64,000 nt of DNA from CAKVLG01 sp045637805 (GTDB taxonomy: Bacteria; Bacillota; Clostridia; Christensenellales; UBA1242), in NCBI GenBank assembly GCA_045637805.1, contig JAZUAE010000021.1:1-64000 (forward strand), read 5' to 3'. Below are positions 43,078 to 52,160 of this stretch, one piece after another. The notes beneath the pieces are model-generated. The model did no database searches, was not told where the DNA came from, and was given only the letters and a program-made list of their open reading frames with translations. A program made the position numbers and the translations under genes. The stretch's first letter is position 1. Each line of letters starts with the position of its first letter.

Positions 43078-43806
43078 ATGAGTTTTTGGACTGCATTCAA
43101 AAGTGTTTTTAACAAGAGTGAAGAGATTTTATTTTCACCTGAAAAATGTATTTGTTGTGGTAGGGAGAAGGTTGATGAGACTTCTCCATTTTGCGATTCT
43201 TGTAAAAGAAAATTAATCTTTATCAGAGGTAAGATTTGTGATTATTGTGGTGCACCTATAACTGGCGGCAAAGTGTGTGATAAATGTAAGGAAAATAAAA
43301 ACGATTTTGACAAAGCTAGGGCCATTATTGCTTATGATCAAGCAAGCAGTCCTATGATTACTAAATTTAAGTATTCTAAAGCTAAATATTTAGAGAAACG
43401 TCTATGTGAAATTTTGTGTGAAGGTTACGCTAAATATCCTGAACTGGCGCCAGACTTTGTAACATTTGTTCCTATGACGGAAAAGAAATTGAAAGAAAGG
43501 GGATATAATCAAACCCAAGTTTTGGCAAGTTTGTTTTGCGAGAAAAATAATCTCGAGCTTAAGCAGTTGCTTGTTAAATCTAAGGAGACTCCTGCGCAAG
43601 CTGGACTCGATAAAGATAAAAGAAAGGAAAATATAAAAGACGCTTTTGAAATAATTGCTGAAAATCGAAAATTAGTTAAAGATAAGAAAATTTTAATAAT
43701 TGATGATGTGTTTACTACTGGCAGCACAACAAATGAATGTGCAAAAGTCCTGAAGAAGGCCGGTGCCAGCAGTGTTTTTGTATTGACTATTGCAAAAACA
43801 ATTTAA
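43078..43806 (+). CDS. comF: ComF-family phosphoribosyltransferase
   Basis: A 242-residue protein. The N-terminal zinc part has CICCGR, CDSCKRK, CDYCG and CDKCK. The C-terminal phosphoribosyltransferase domain has the PRPP loop ILIIDDVFTTGSTTNEC. ComFC supports uptake of transforming DNA in naturally competent bacteria, though it is widely conserved outside them. It sits ahead of secA, as in several Firmicutes. No Shine-Dalgarno. Confidence 0.88.
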   Translation: MSFWTAFKSVFNKSEEILFSPEKCICCGREKVDETSPFCDSCKRKLIFIRGKICDYCGAPITGGKVCDKCKENKNDFDKARAIIAYDQASSPMITKFKYSKAKYLEKRLCEILCEGYAKYPELAPDFVTFVPMTEKKLKERGYNQTQVLASLFCEKNNLELKQLLVKSKETPAQAGLDKDKRKENIKDAFEIIAENRKLVKDKKILIIDDVFTTGSTTNECAKVLKKAGASSVFVLTIAKTI

Positions 43807-43900
43807 TTTTAGACAAATTATGACATGGCTCGTAAAATAAAATAAATCTTAACTTTACAATTAATGAAAACTGAGTTAATATATTAATGGAGAGAAAATT

Positions 43901-46570
43901 ATGGGACTATTTAAATGGATTGCAAACTATGATAATAATAAAAGTTTGAAAAAGCTTGAAAAAATCGCTTTAAAGATTGAAGAATTGTCTGATAAATATG
44001 AGGCGATGACTGATGATGAGCTTAAGGCGCAAACAGGTGTTTTAAAAGAAAGGCTTGCCGGTGGTGAAACTTTAGACGATATTTTGCCAGACGCGTATGC
44101 TGTTGTTCGAGAAGCGAGCAACCGTGTTTTACACATGAAACATTTTCATGTTCAGATTCTTGGCGGTATAGTTCTTCACCAAGGTCGTATTTCTGAAATG
44201 AAGACTGGTGAAGGAAAGACTCTCGTTTCTACACTTCCAGCATACTTAAATGCTCTTTCAGGAAAAAATGTGCATATTGTAACAGTTAACGAATATCTTG
44301 CTAAGCGTGACGCTGAGTGGATGGGGAAAATTCACAAGTTTTTAGGATTATCAGTGGGTGTTGTTTATGCAAATCAGCCTATTGAAGAAAAACGCAGAGC
44401 GTATGAGGCGGATATTACATACGGAACAAACAGTGAATTTGGTTTTGATTTCTTGCGTGATAATATGGCGCATGATAAAAATGATATGCTTATGCGAGGA
44501 TTGTCATTTGCTATTATTGATGAGGTTGATAGTATATTAATTGATGAGGCGAGAACTCCACTTATTTTATCTGGACCTAGTGGCGAAAGCAGTGCACAGT
44601 ACGAAACAGCTTGTAGGTTTGCTAAAGGGTTAAAACAGACTGATGTTGAGATTGATGAAAAAAAGAAAGCGATAAACTTGACTGAGAGTGGTATTGCTAA
44701 AGCTGAAAGATTTTATAACATAGACAATCTTAGTGATGTGGAAAACACCGAGATAAATCACAATATCAATAACGCTATTCGCGCAAAATTTATGATGCAT
44801 AGGGATAATAACTATATCGTACGTGATGGTGAGGTTTTCATTGTTGATGAGTTCACTGGACGTGTTATGGTTGGTCGTAGATATTCTGACGGCTTGCATC
44901 AAGCTATTGAGGCAAAAGAAGGCGTAAAAATTAATGCAGAAAACAAAACACTTGCAACGATTACGCTTCAAAACTTCTTCAAACTTTATGATAAAATTTC
45001 TGGTATGACAGGTACAGCAAAAACTGAAGAGGGTGAGTTTAGGGAAATTTATGGGCTTGACGTTGTTGTAATCCCTACAAACAAATCAATGCAAAGAGTT
45101 GATGAAGACGATGAATTGTATTTTTCTCACGCTGCAAAAATTCGTGCGATTTGTAGAGATGTGCAAGAAGCGCACGCAAAAGGTCAACCTGTTCTTGTTG
45201 GTACAATTACTGTTGAGAAGAGTGAAGAACTTTCTCGTGAGTTTAGAAAATTAAAAATTCCACACAATGTTCTTAATGCGAAAAATCATTTAAAAGAAGC
45301 GGAAATTGTTGCTCAGGCTGGTAGACTTGGCAGTGTTACTATTGCAACCAACATGGCTGGTCGTGGTACTGATATTCTTCTTGGTGGAAACCCTGAATTT
45401 ATGGCAAAACAAGCCATGATCAATAAAGGTATTGAACCTGAAAAGATTGAACTTGCAAGTTCATTTGTTAGTGTCGTCGAACCTGAAGATGTTGCAAATA
45501 GAAAACTTTTTAATGAGCTTATTGAAAAATATTCTGCGGAAACTAAGGCAGAAAAAGAAAAAGTTATTGCTCTCGGTGGTCTTAGAATAATAGGTACTGA
45601 AAGACATGAAAGCAGACGTATTGATAACCAGCTCCGTGGACGTAGTGGTCGACAAGGTGACCCTGGATCTTCTCTTTTCTATCTTTCTACAGATGATGAT
45701 TTAACTAGGGTTTTCGGCGCTGATAGACTAAAACGTGTAGCTACCATGCTTCATTTTGAAGAAGATACGCCTATTAAAATGCGTATGTTTACAAACTTTG
45801 TTAACAATGCTCAAAAACGTGTAGAGGGTACGAACTATTCTATTCGTAAACAAGTTGTCGAGTATGATAATGTGCTTAACCGACAACGTGAGGAGATTTA
45901 CAAAGAACGTAATCGTATTTTAAACAAAGAAGATGTACATGATAAAATTCTAGAAATGATAGGCGAGGTTGCAGAAAGCATCGTAAACGATAATATGCAA
46001 GGCGTCGAGATTGAAGATGTTGATATTCAAGATTTTAACGCTGACCTGGAAAAAAGATTGCTTGAGCCTGGAACGGAATATATAACCACGGATACTCTTG
46101 AAAAATTTTCAAAGAGGGAGATCTTGGCTGATATTAAGCAAAGAGCTATTGCAAAATATGAAAAGAAGATTGCGGATACTGTAGCAGAAAGCAATGGAAT
46201 TGTTGATTTTGGCAATGTTGAACGTTATTTCTTGCTTAATATCATGGACAAAAAATGGGTTGATCATATTGACAATATGGACGCTCTTCGTCAGGGTGTT
46301 GCACTCCGTGGATATGGCAATGTAAATCCTATAACGGTTTACCAACGTGAAGGTTTTGATATGTTCTATGATATGATTACCTCTATGCGTGAAGATGTGG
46401 CAAATGTTCTTATGGGTGTTAAGGTGAAAGTTGGTGAAAATACAAAGCCGATTAAAAAAACTGTACGTCCACAAGGTACAATAAAGAATGGTGAGGTGAT
46501 TGGAAGGAATTCACCATGTCCATGTGGAAGTGGTAAAAAATACAAAAATTGCTGCGGGAAGGATAAATAA
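43901..46570 (+). CDS. secA: Preprotein translocase ATPase SecA
   Basis: An 889-residue motor of the Sec pathway. Walker A MKTGEGKTL, DEVDSILIDEARTPLILSG in the DEAD motor, the second motor with ATNMAGRGTDI and GRSGRQGDPGSS, a scaffold helix, and the C-terminal zinc motif CPCGSGKKYKNCCG. Length is typical. SD GGAGAG. Confidence 0.97.
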   Translation: MGLFKWIANYDNNKSLKKLEKIALKIEELSDKYEAMTDDELKAQTGVLKERLAGGETLDDILPDAYAVVREASNRVLHMKHFHVQILGGIVLHQGRISEMKTGEGKTLVSTLPAYLNALSGKNVHIVTVNEYLAKRDAEWMGKIHKFLGLSVGVVYANQPIEEKRRAYEADITYGTNSEFGFDFLRDNMAHDKNDMLMRGLSFAIIDEVDSILIDEARTPLILSGPSGESSAQYETACRFAKGLKQTDVEIDEKKKAINLTESGIAKAERFYNIDNLSDVENTEINHNINNAIRAKFMMHRDNNYIVRDGEVFIVDEFTGRVMVGRRYSDGLHQAIEAKEGVKINAENKTLATITLQNFFKLYDKISGMTGTAKTEEGEFREIYGLDVVVIPTNKSMQRVDEDDELYFSHAAKIRAICRDVQEAHAKGQPVLVGTITVEKSEELSREFRKLKIPHNVLNAKNHLKEAEIVAQAGRLGSVTIATNMAGRGTDILLGGNPEFMAKQAMINKGIEPEKIELASSFVSVVEPEDVANRKLFNELIEKYSAETKAEKEKVIALGGLRIIGTERHESRRIDNQLRGRSGRQGDPGSSLFYLSTDDDLTRVFGADRLKRVATMLHFEEDTPIKMRMFTNFVNNAQKRVEGTNYSIRKQVVEYDNVLNRQREEIYKERNRILNKEDVHDKILEMIGEVAESIVNDNMQGVEIEDVDIQDFNADLEKRLLEPGTEYITTDTLEKFSKREILADIKQRAIAKYEKKIADTVAESNGIVDFGNVERYFLLNIMDKKWVDHIDNMDALRQGVALRGYGNVNPITVYQREGFDMFYDMITSMREDVANVLMGVKVKVGENTKPIKKTVRPQGTIKNGEVIGRNSPCPCGSGKKYKNCCGKDK

Positions 46571-46575
46571 AATAC

Positions 46576-46604
46576 AAACTAGGCGCATTGCCTAGTTTTT
46601 TTAT
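46576..46604 (+). terminator. Terminator of secA
   Basis: AACTAGGC-GCATT-GCCTAGTT with a T run. Confidence 0.85.
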
Positions 46605-46647
46605 GTCGTAAAATATAAAATAATATAATAAATTTTATTAAAATGTA

Positions 46648-46676
46648 TTGTCAAAATCGCAATTGCGTGTTATAAT
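46648..46676 (+). promoter_or_regulatory. Promoter of the 1288-residue repeat protein gene
   Basis: TTGTCA (46648-46653), 17-base spacer, TATAAT (46671-46676). The leader with AAAGGAG follows. Confidence 0.7.
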
Positions 46677-46715
46677 CTAATCATAAAAATATGTGACAAG
46701 AAAGGAGAAGTCTTT

Positions 46716-49700
46716 ATGTCAGAAACTCTTAAAAAAGAAAATTCAAACGAGAAAAAACCTTTAAATCTTGGTGGTCCAGCTCAATTCAATACTCTTCGTG
46801 CTGTTTGTACAGCACTCCGTGTTGCTGCAAGAAAAATAGAAAACTCTAATATTTCAGAATGTTGGAAATATATTCAAAACAATAAAACAACAGATAGTGA
46901 ATTAACTGCTGTTTCTAGTTACTTGCCGGATAGAGAGGCTGATGCTATCGCTCTTCTCAGACTTTCAAAAAGTCTTTGTGATATAGACGAGGGCACTCGT
47001 AGTCATATAATTCCAACTATATCAAGTATTGATCATGCAAAAGGCGAGTATGATAGAGCTTTAATTGATGCTACACCTGTTCTTGAAGAACAATTTCAAA
47101 ATGCTGAAAAAAATTATAAGGCGGCAAGAAAGTTGAGAGCAAAAGCAAAGAGGGGAGTTTTTTTCAATAGGCTCGGAATTCTTGGAACTATAGGGTTAAG
47201 CATTGCGGGCATTGCTTTGGGTGGAAGCCTTATATCTGGTGCTGTTTCTGCATTGATGGCTGGCGCTTCTCTTACTTCTGGTGCATTCCTTGTTGCTTTA
47301 GGCCTTGGAATTTTTGCTGGTAAAGGAGCTATTGCTGGAATCAAAGGTTTATTTGGCTTATTTGGAAGAAACATTGGAAATCACAAGAAATTTCTAAATG
47401 ATCAAAAAGCCAATTTTAATGAGTTAACGAATGCACTAAATAGAGCAAGAGAAAACTACAATGAGAACGTTAATGCAATAAGCATGAATAATGCTTACGG
47501 CTATGAGCCTGTAGATCAGGTTGCTTATGCTAAAGGTTTTGGTTATAACGAGTTTATTGTTGATGGCGACTTTAATAGATCTAGAAGGAATACTCAAGAA
47601 TCAGAATTTATTGTTCCTGTTCAAGAATCTAAGAATGTTAGTTATGCTCAAAATGTGCCTGAAGAACAAGTAGAATATGTTCCACAAAACGCAGTGGATA
47701 ATCAACAAAATTCAGCTGAGCAACAAAGCAATGGTGAAAATGAGGCTGAAAGATCGTTTAATAACAATAATGTTGAAGAACCTGTTGCTGATAAAAATGA
47801 AAACGCGCTACAAACTTACTGGAATGATTATAGAGATTTTAAAGGAAAATATTTAGAAGAGAATCCTAACGCAAAAGCTGGCGATGTTAAAAGTGCTTTC
47901 GATGCTAGCAGAAAAGTAAACAAAGACAATCCTTGGGAAGCTTTCAAAAATTCAGCTGATGTTAATACTGATGAAGATGTGTTTGTTGCCGAATCAGATT
48001 ATGATTTACAAGTGAACCATGCACAACTTATGTTTGAAGTTGCACAATACAACAAGGCAATAGAAGATTATAATAGTGGAAAACTATCTTATGAGGATTT
48101 AAAAACTATTCCGATAGGTGATTCTACATTTGAGAGAGTTATATCTGAACCTTATGATGATGGAAATTCTCTTGGTTATAGAATTGCATATCATAATAAG
48201 ATGACTAAAAATGATAAAAAATATGGAATAGATGTGAAAACCATTGGCCCTAAACTTGCTGATAGAAGATCGTCTCTTCAAGATATGATTGATAAAGCAA
48301 ATCAAGAAATACAATTGCTTCCAAAGAAGAATAATCCTACAGCACAACAAAATAGTGAAATTGGACCTAAAAAAGGTAATGGAATGGTAAATAACGTTTC
48401 TAAAATGGAAGCAAAATTTGCCACAGGCGACCCACAAATCGATAAATTCTTTGCGGGCAAATCATACATTGATTGTCAACGCATGATTGATACTCTTTTT
48501 GCAAGAGATTCTGCACAAAGAGCTAGAGCACAAGAATATTTTGGAGATTTGGCTAAGAGTAAAGTATTTAGAGATAAAATCGCTCAAAAATGGGCAGACT
48601 TTAAACAGGAAAATAATATAGTTATTATTAATGGCAAAGGTGACGAAGATTTTGTTCTTGAATTTAAGCCATCAGCTGTTTGCGATGCTACAAGGAGTGA
48701 ATTAAAACAAGCTATCGAAGATGCTGCACAACTTGAAGAAGTGGATTTACCAAAAGCAAAGATGGATAAGGCAATAAGTGCTGTATCAACTGCAGCAAAA
48801 GCCGTGTTAGAAAAAGAGAAAGAAGACAAAATTGTTGAAGCTCCAAGTAATGAACTTGTTGAACAAGAAAAGAAGGGATTAATTGAAGAAGACCTTACTA
48901 AACAATTCCAAAAAATGCTAAAAGCGCAAAATGGTGCTAAAGCGATACCTTCTAACAAAATTGAAAAAGGTGATTACTGGGCAGGTTATGCTGAGTTTAA
49001 AGCAAAATATTTAGAAGAAAATCCAGATAAGAAAGCTGGCGATGCACAAGCTGCTTATCGTGAAATGAAAAAAGAAGAGAAGTCTAAGGAAGTAGAAAAA
49101 GCTGGTTCTAATACTGCAGCAAACACTCAGTTAAAGAATCCAGAATATGCTGAATTTAAAGCAAAATACTTGGCTGAAAATCCAGATAAGAAAGCTGGCG
49201 ATGCGTGGAAAGCTTATCGCGATATGAGAAAACAAGCAAAAGCAGCTGAGGATGAGAGAACTGAAGTTGTATTAAATATACCTCCAAAAGTGGAAAAAGC
49301 TTCTAACATAGAATATGCAAATCCAGGACCTCAAGGTGTCGTTCCTGCGAGCGCGAGAAGAGAAAAAGCAGTTGGGGTTAGACAAACCGATACACGAGTA
49401 ATACTTGCAGAACCAATTGTTGGTAATGTGGCTACTGAACAGAATTCTAGTGATAATCAGATAGATAAAGATATAATTGCGGCATTCAAAAAAGATCGTG
49501 AACCAATTGTGGCGGATTATATGAATAAAAATCCAGACACCTCTGTTGTTAAATATAATCCTGATTTGTATAATTACAATGAGGAAGGAATTAAGGTTAA
49601 ACCTGAAAAGGTGGATGCGGCACTTAAAAAATCTCAATCAAAGCAAGAGTTTGCTAAATTTGAAAAAGAATATTTGACAAAAAATCCAGGCACAAGTGCA

Positions 49701-50582
49701 TTAAAGGTATTGAAAGCTTATTCTGAAAGCCAAAAAGGAATTTCAGAAAAGGAATCTAAAGTAGAAAAAGCTGGTTCTAATACTGCAGCAAATACTCAAT
49801 TAAAGAATCCAGAATATGCTAAGTTTAAAGAAAAATATTTAGAAAAGAATCCAAAAGCAAATGCCGGTGATGCTTTAAAAGCTTATCGTGATATTAAAAA
49901 ACAAGAGAAGTCTCAAAAAGAAGTAAAAAAAGCTGGTTCTAACACTGCAGCAAATACTCAATTAAAGAATTCAGAATATGCTAAGTTTAAAGAAAAATAT
50001 TTAGCAAATAACCCAGGCAAGACAGCTGGAGAAGCACGTGCTGCTTATTTTGAAAGTAAAAAGGCTAAGGTTGATAATAAACAAGTTAATGTTGATAATG
50101 TTAAAGGATCTATCGGCGTAGAAGTTGCTGGTGGCCAAGGAAAAGCAGGTAAAGCTGCTGCTCCACAAGTTAGAAAACTAACACCTGAAGAAATTGCTAA
50201 CGCTCAAGCAAAGATAAATGAATTTGGCGAGGTCGTTAGAGGCGGTGAAAATCAGGCTAAAGCTGCTGCTCCACAAGTTAGAAGCCTAACACCTGAAGAA
50301 ATTGATAAAGCTAAAGCTGATGCTTCAGAATATACTAACAGCAGCGTTAATATGAACAACCTTAAAGATGTTACAAGACTAGGCAATCCTGTTAAAATAG
50401 ATAATGGTGGTAAAATTCAATCTAATAACATGACAAAAAACGAAAAATATTCATTTAAACAATTTGCCGATGAAATTAGTGTTGATTTTGCTGACCCTAA
50501 AGCAGTAAATGATGCATTAAAGAGATTCAATGCTAAAAACAAAAAAGGTAATGAAAAGGAAGGGGAAGAACCTCAAATGTAA
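46716..50582 (+). CDS. Large repeat protein with hydrophobic hairpin
   Basis: A 1288-residue protein of unknown family. The N-terminal 150 residues are helical. Residues about 150-220 hold Gly/Ala-rich hydrophobic segments that may insert in the membrane (GTIGLSIAGIALGGSLISG). The rest is hydrophilic and repetitive. A 30-residue motif, roughly YxxFKxKYLxxNPxxxAGDAxxAYR, occurs near 368, 754, 809, 979, 1032 and 1086. Three copies carry the same lead-in AGSNTAANTQLKN. A second repeat, AAAPQVRxLTPEEI, occurs twice near 1150 and 1185. No signal peptide or LPxTG motif. SD AAGGAGAAG. Monocistronic. A structural or scaffold role is inferred. Confidence 0.65.
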   Translation: MSETLKKENSNEKKPLNLGGPAQFNTLRAVCTALRVAARKIENSNISECWKYIQNNKTTDSELTAVSSYLPDREADAIALLRLSKSLCDIDEGTRSHIIPTISSIDHAKGEYDRALIDATPVLEEQFQNAEKNYKAARKLRAKAKRGVFFNRLGILGTIGLSIAGIALGGSLISGAVSALMAGASLTSGAFLVALGLGIFAGKGAIAGIKGLFGLFGRNIGNHKKFLNDQKANFNELTNALNRARENYNENVNAISMNNAYGYEPVDQVAYAKGFGYNEFIVDGDFNRSRRNTQESEFIVPVQESKNVSYAQNVPEEQVEYVPQNAVDNQQNSAEQQSNGENEAERSFNNNNVEEPVADKNENALQTYWNDYRDFKGKYLEENPNAKAGDVKSAFDASRKVNKDNPWEAFKNSADVNTDEDVFVAESDYDLQVNHAQLMFEVAQYNKAIEDYNSGKLSYEDLKTIPIGDSTFERVISEPYDDGNSLGYRIAYHNKMTKNDKKYGIDVKTIGPKLADRRSSLQDMIDKANQEIQLLPKKNNPTAQQNSEIGPKKGNGMVNNVSKMEAKFATGDPQIDKFFAGKSYIDCQRMIDTLFARDSAQRARAQEYFGDLAKSKVFRDKIAQKWADFKQENNIVIINGKGDEDFVLEFKPSAVCDATRSELKQAIEDAAQLEEVDLPKAKMDKAISAVSTAAKAVLEKEKEDKIVEAPSNELVEQEKKGLIEEDLTKQFQKMLKAQNGAKAIPSNKIEKGDYWAGYAEFKAKYLEENPDKKAGDAQAAYREMKKEEKSKEVEKAGSNTAANTQLKNPEYAEFKAKYLAENPDKKAGDAWKAYRDMRKQAKAAEDERTEVVLNIPPKVEKASNIEYANPGPQGVVPASARREKAVGVRQTDTRVILAEPIVGNVATEQNSSDNQIDKDIIAAFKKDREPIVADYMNKNPDTSVVKYNPDLYNYNEEGIKVKPEKVDAALKKSQSKQEFAKFEKEYLTKNPGTSALKVLKAYSESQKGISEKESKVEKAGSNTAANTQLKNPEYAKFKEKYLEKNPKANAGDALKAYRDIKKQEKSQKEVKKAGSNTAANTQLKNSEYAKFKEKYLANNPGKTAGEARAAYFESKKAKVDNKQVNVDNVKGSIGVEVAGGQGKAGKAAAPQVRKLTPEEIANAQAKINEFGEVVRGGENQAKAAAPQVRSLTPEEIDKAKADASEYTNSSVNMNNLKDVTRLGNPVKIDNGGKIQSNNMTKNEKYSFKQFADEISVDFADPKAVNDALKRFNAKNKKGNEKEGEEPQM
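48975..50070 (+). repeat. Repeat block within the large protein gene
   Basis: Copies of the AGSNTAANTQLKN + FKxKYL unit recur at 49100-49240, 49770-49910 and 49930-50060, with near-identical DNA in each. The unit size at DNA level is about 155-160 bases between the last two copies. Recent tandem duplication is likely. Confidence 0.7.
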
Positions 50583-50617
50583 TAATAACTGCGGATATAT
50601 TCCGCGGTTATTTTTTG
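50582..50617 (+). terminator. Terminator of the large repeat protein gene
   Basis: AATAAC-TGCGGA / TCCGCG-GTTATT with a T run, overlapping the stop codon. Confidence 0.75.
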
Positions 50618-50627
50618 TCTAAATTAT

Positions 50628-50661
50628 TTGCTTTTGGCGAAAATTGTGTTAATATATAATT
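50628..50661 (+). promoter_or_regulatory. Promoter of prfB, leaderless type
   Basis: TTGCTT (50628-50633), 16-base spacer, TAATAT (50650-50655), six bases, ATG at 50662. A better TATAAT at 50655-50660 is too close to the ATG to give a transcript that includes it. Confidence 0.45.
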
Positions 50662-51763
50662 ATGGTAAATAGTAATAGAAGAGAATTGTTAGAAAGCGTA
50701 ATGGGGAAATTAAAAAATTCTCTTGACTGTCTTTGACAGGAGTGCGCTAGAAAACGAACTAAAGAATATACAAAAAATTGAGCTCGAGCCTGATTTTTAT
50801 AAAGATTCGTCTTTAGTAAAAAAGATGGGGAATAGAAAGAAAGAACTTGAAAAAAACATAGAGCTTATTAATACTTGCAAGGCTGAGGGGGATTTTTTAT
50901 CTGAAGTTATTGACTTGTTAGATGAAATGACTGAAGATGATAAAACTGACTTTGATAATGGATTAAATAAATTATCCATAAAAGTTGAAGAGCTCTATAT
51001 ACAAACGCTTTACAGTGGTGAATTTGATTCAAACAATGCATTGATTGAACTTCATTCGGGGGCGGGCGGCGAAGAGGCTCAAGACTGGACTGAAATGCTT
51101 TCACGTATGTATTTAAGATATGCCGAGAAAAAAGGATATTCATCAACCATTCTTGATGTTTCACCTGGTGATGGTGCCGGCATTAAAAGTATGTATATAT
51201 TAATAGAAGGTGAAAAGGCTTATGGCAATCTTAAAAATGAGAATGGCGTACACCGCCTGGTAAGATTGTCGCCTTTTGATAGTAATCACAGAAGGCATAC
51301 TTCTTTCGCAAGTTGCAGTGTTTCTCCTATGATTGAAGATGGTTTCGAGATTGTTCTAGATGAAAAAGATCTAAAAATAGATACTTATAGAAGTGGCGGT
51401 GCTGGTGGACAAAATGTAAACAAGGTGGAATCTGCTGTTAGAATTACGCACTTGCCAACGGGAATTGTTGTATGTTGTCAAAACGAGCGCAGTCAGCTGC
51501 AAAACAAGGCGCAAGCAATGGCAATGTTAAAGTCTAAGCTTGCACGCAGAGAAGAAGAAAAACGTGAGTCTGAAAAACTTGCACAAAAAGGTGAGCAGAA
51601 AAAGAACGAGTGGGGCAGTCAAATTAGATCTTATGTTCTTCACCCATATCTGATGATAAAAGATCACAGGACAGGATATGAAACAAGCAATACTGATGAT
51701 GTTTTAGATGGCAATCTTGAGCCGTTTATAATAGAGAATTTAAAAACAAAAGCGAGGGGTTAA
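50662..51763 (+). CDS. prfB: Peptide chain release factor 2, with programmed +1 frameshift
   Basis: RF2 ends translation at UGA and UAA. Translation begins at ATG 50662, runs 24 codons to an in-frame TGA at 50734-50736, then shifts +1 at CTT-TGA-C and continues from GAC 50735 to TAA 51763. The whole is 366 residues, the family's usual length. The GGQ motif is in RSGGAGGQNVNKVES. The shift is the classical autoregulation by RF2 level. The usual SD-like AGGGGG just upstream of CTT is absent, and the start has no SD. Confidence 0.92.
50731..50737 (+). promoter_or_regulatory. prfB frameshift site CTT-TGA-C
   Basis: The slippery leucine codon is followed by TGA and C, the poor-termination context used by prfB genes. 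The 12 bases before it read TCTCTTGACTGT, with no purine-rich anti-SD target. Confidence 0.9.
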
Positions 51764-51764
51764 A

Positions 51765-52160
51765 ATGAATAGAGAAGAAGCAAAGAAGATTTATGAAAAG
51801 AATATCGTACACATGGATAATCTTGTCAAAGAACTTTATGATTTGAAAGCCGAGATGGATAAGGCTGAGGCTGTATATTTTGAAAAACTAAAAAGTCTAC
51901 GAAAAAGTGGTGTGCTTTCTAGTGGTGGATATATAGTTAAAGGCGACGAAGATGAATCTTTCCTTGAAACCTTGCATGAACTTGAAGAATATGAAGAAGA
52001 TCGCTATGCGGGAATAGAGAAGAATGCTCTTAAAGAATCCAAAATTGCATATATGGATAAACTTTTTGAAATTAGCAAATTTAAGACAGAGCTTGATTTC
52101 GCAAAAGCGGCTTTAGATAAAGCTGAATCTGAAAATGTGTCAGGTAGAGAAAATGAATAA
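51765..52160 (+). CDS. Coiled-coil hypothetical protein
   Basis: A 131-residue, strongly charged helical protein. Two coiled-coil stretches (about 5-50 and 80-128) flank a Gly/Ser-rich turn (SGVLSSGGYIVKGDEDE). It starts one base after the prfB stop with AGGGG as SD and overlaps tsaD by eight bases, so it is part of a prfB-tsaD operon. Function unknown. Confidence 0.65.
   Translation: MNREEAKKIYEKNIVHMDNLVKELYDLKAEMDKAEAVYFEKLKSLRKSGVLSSGGYIVKGDEDESFLETLHELEEYEEDRYAGIEKNALKESKIAYMDKLFEISKFKTELDFAKAALDKAESENVSGRENE

Noticed and set aside
47114..47374. 86-codon minus-strand frame inside the large repeat protein gene
   Set aside because: It mirrors the Gly/Ala-rich hydrophobic hairpin of the sense frame; no SD.
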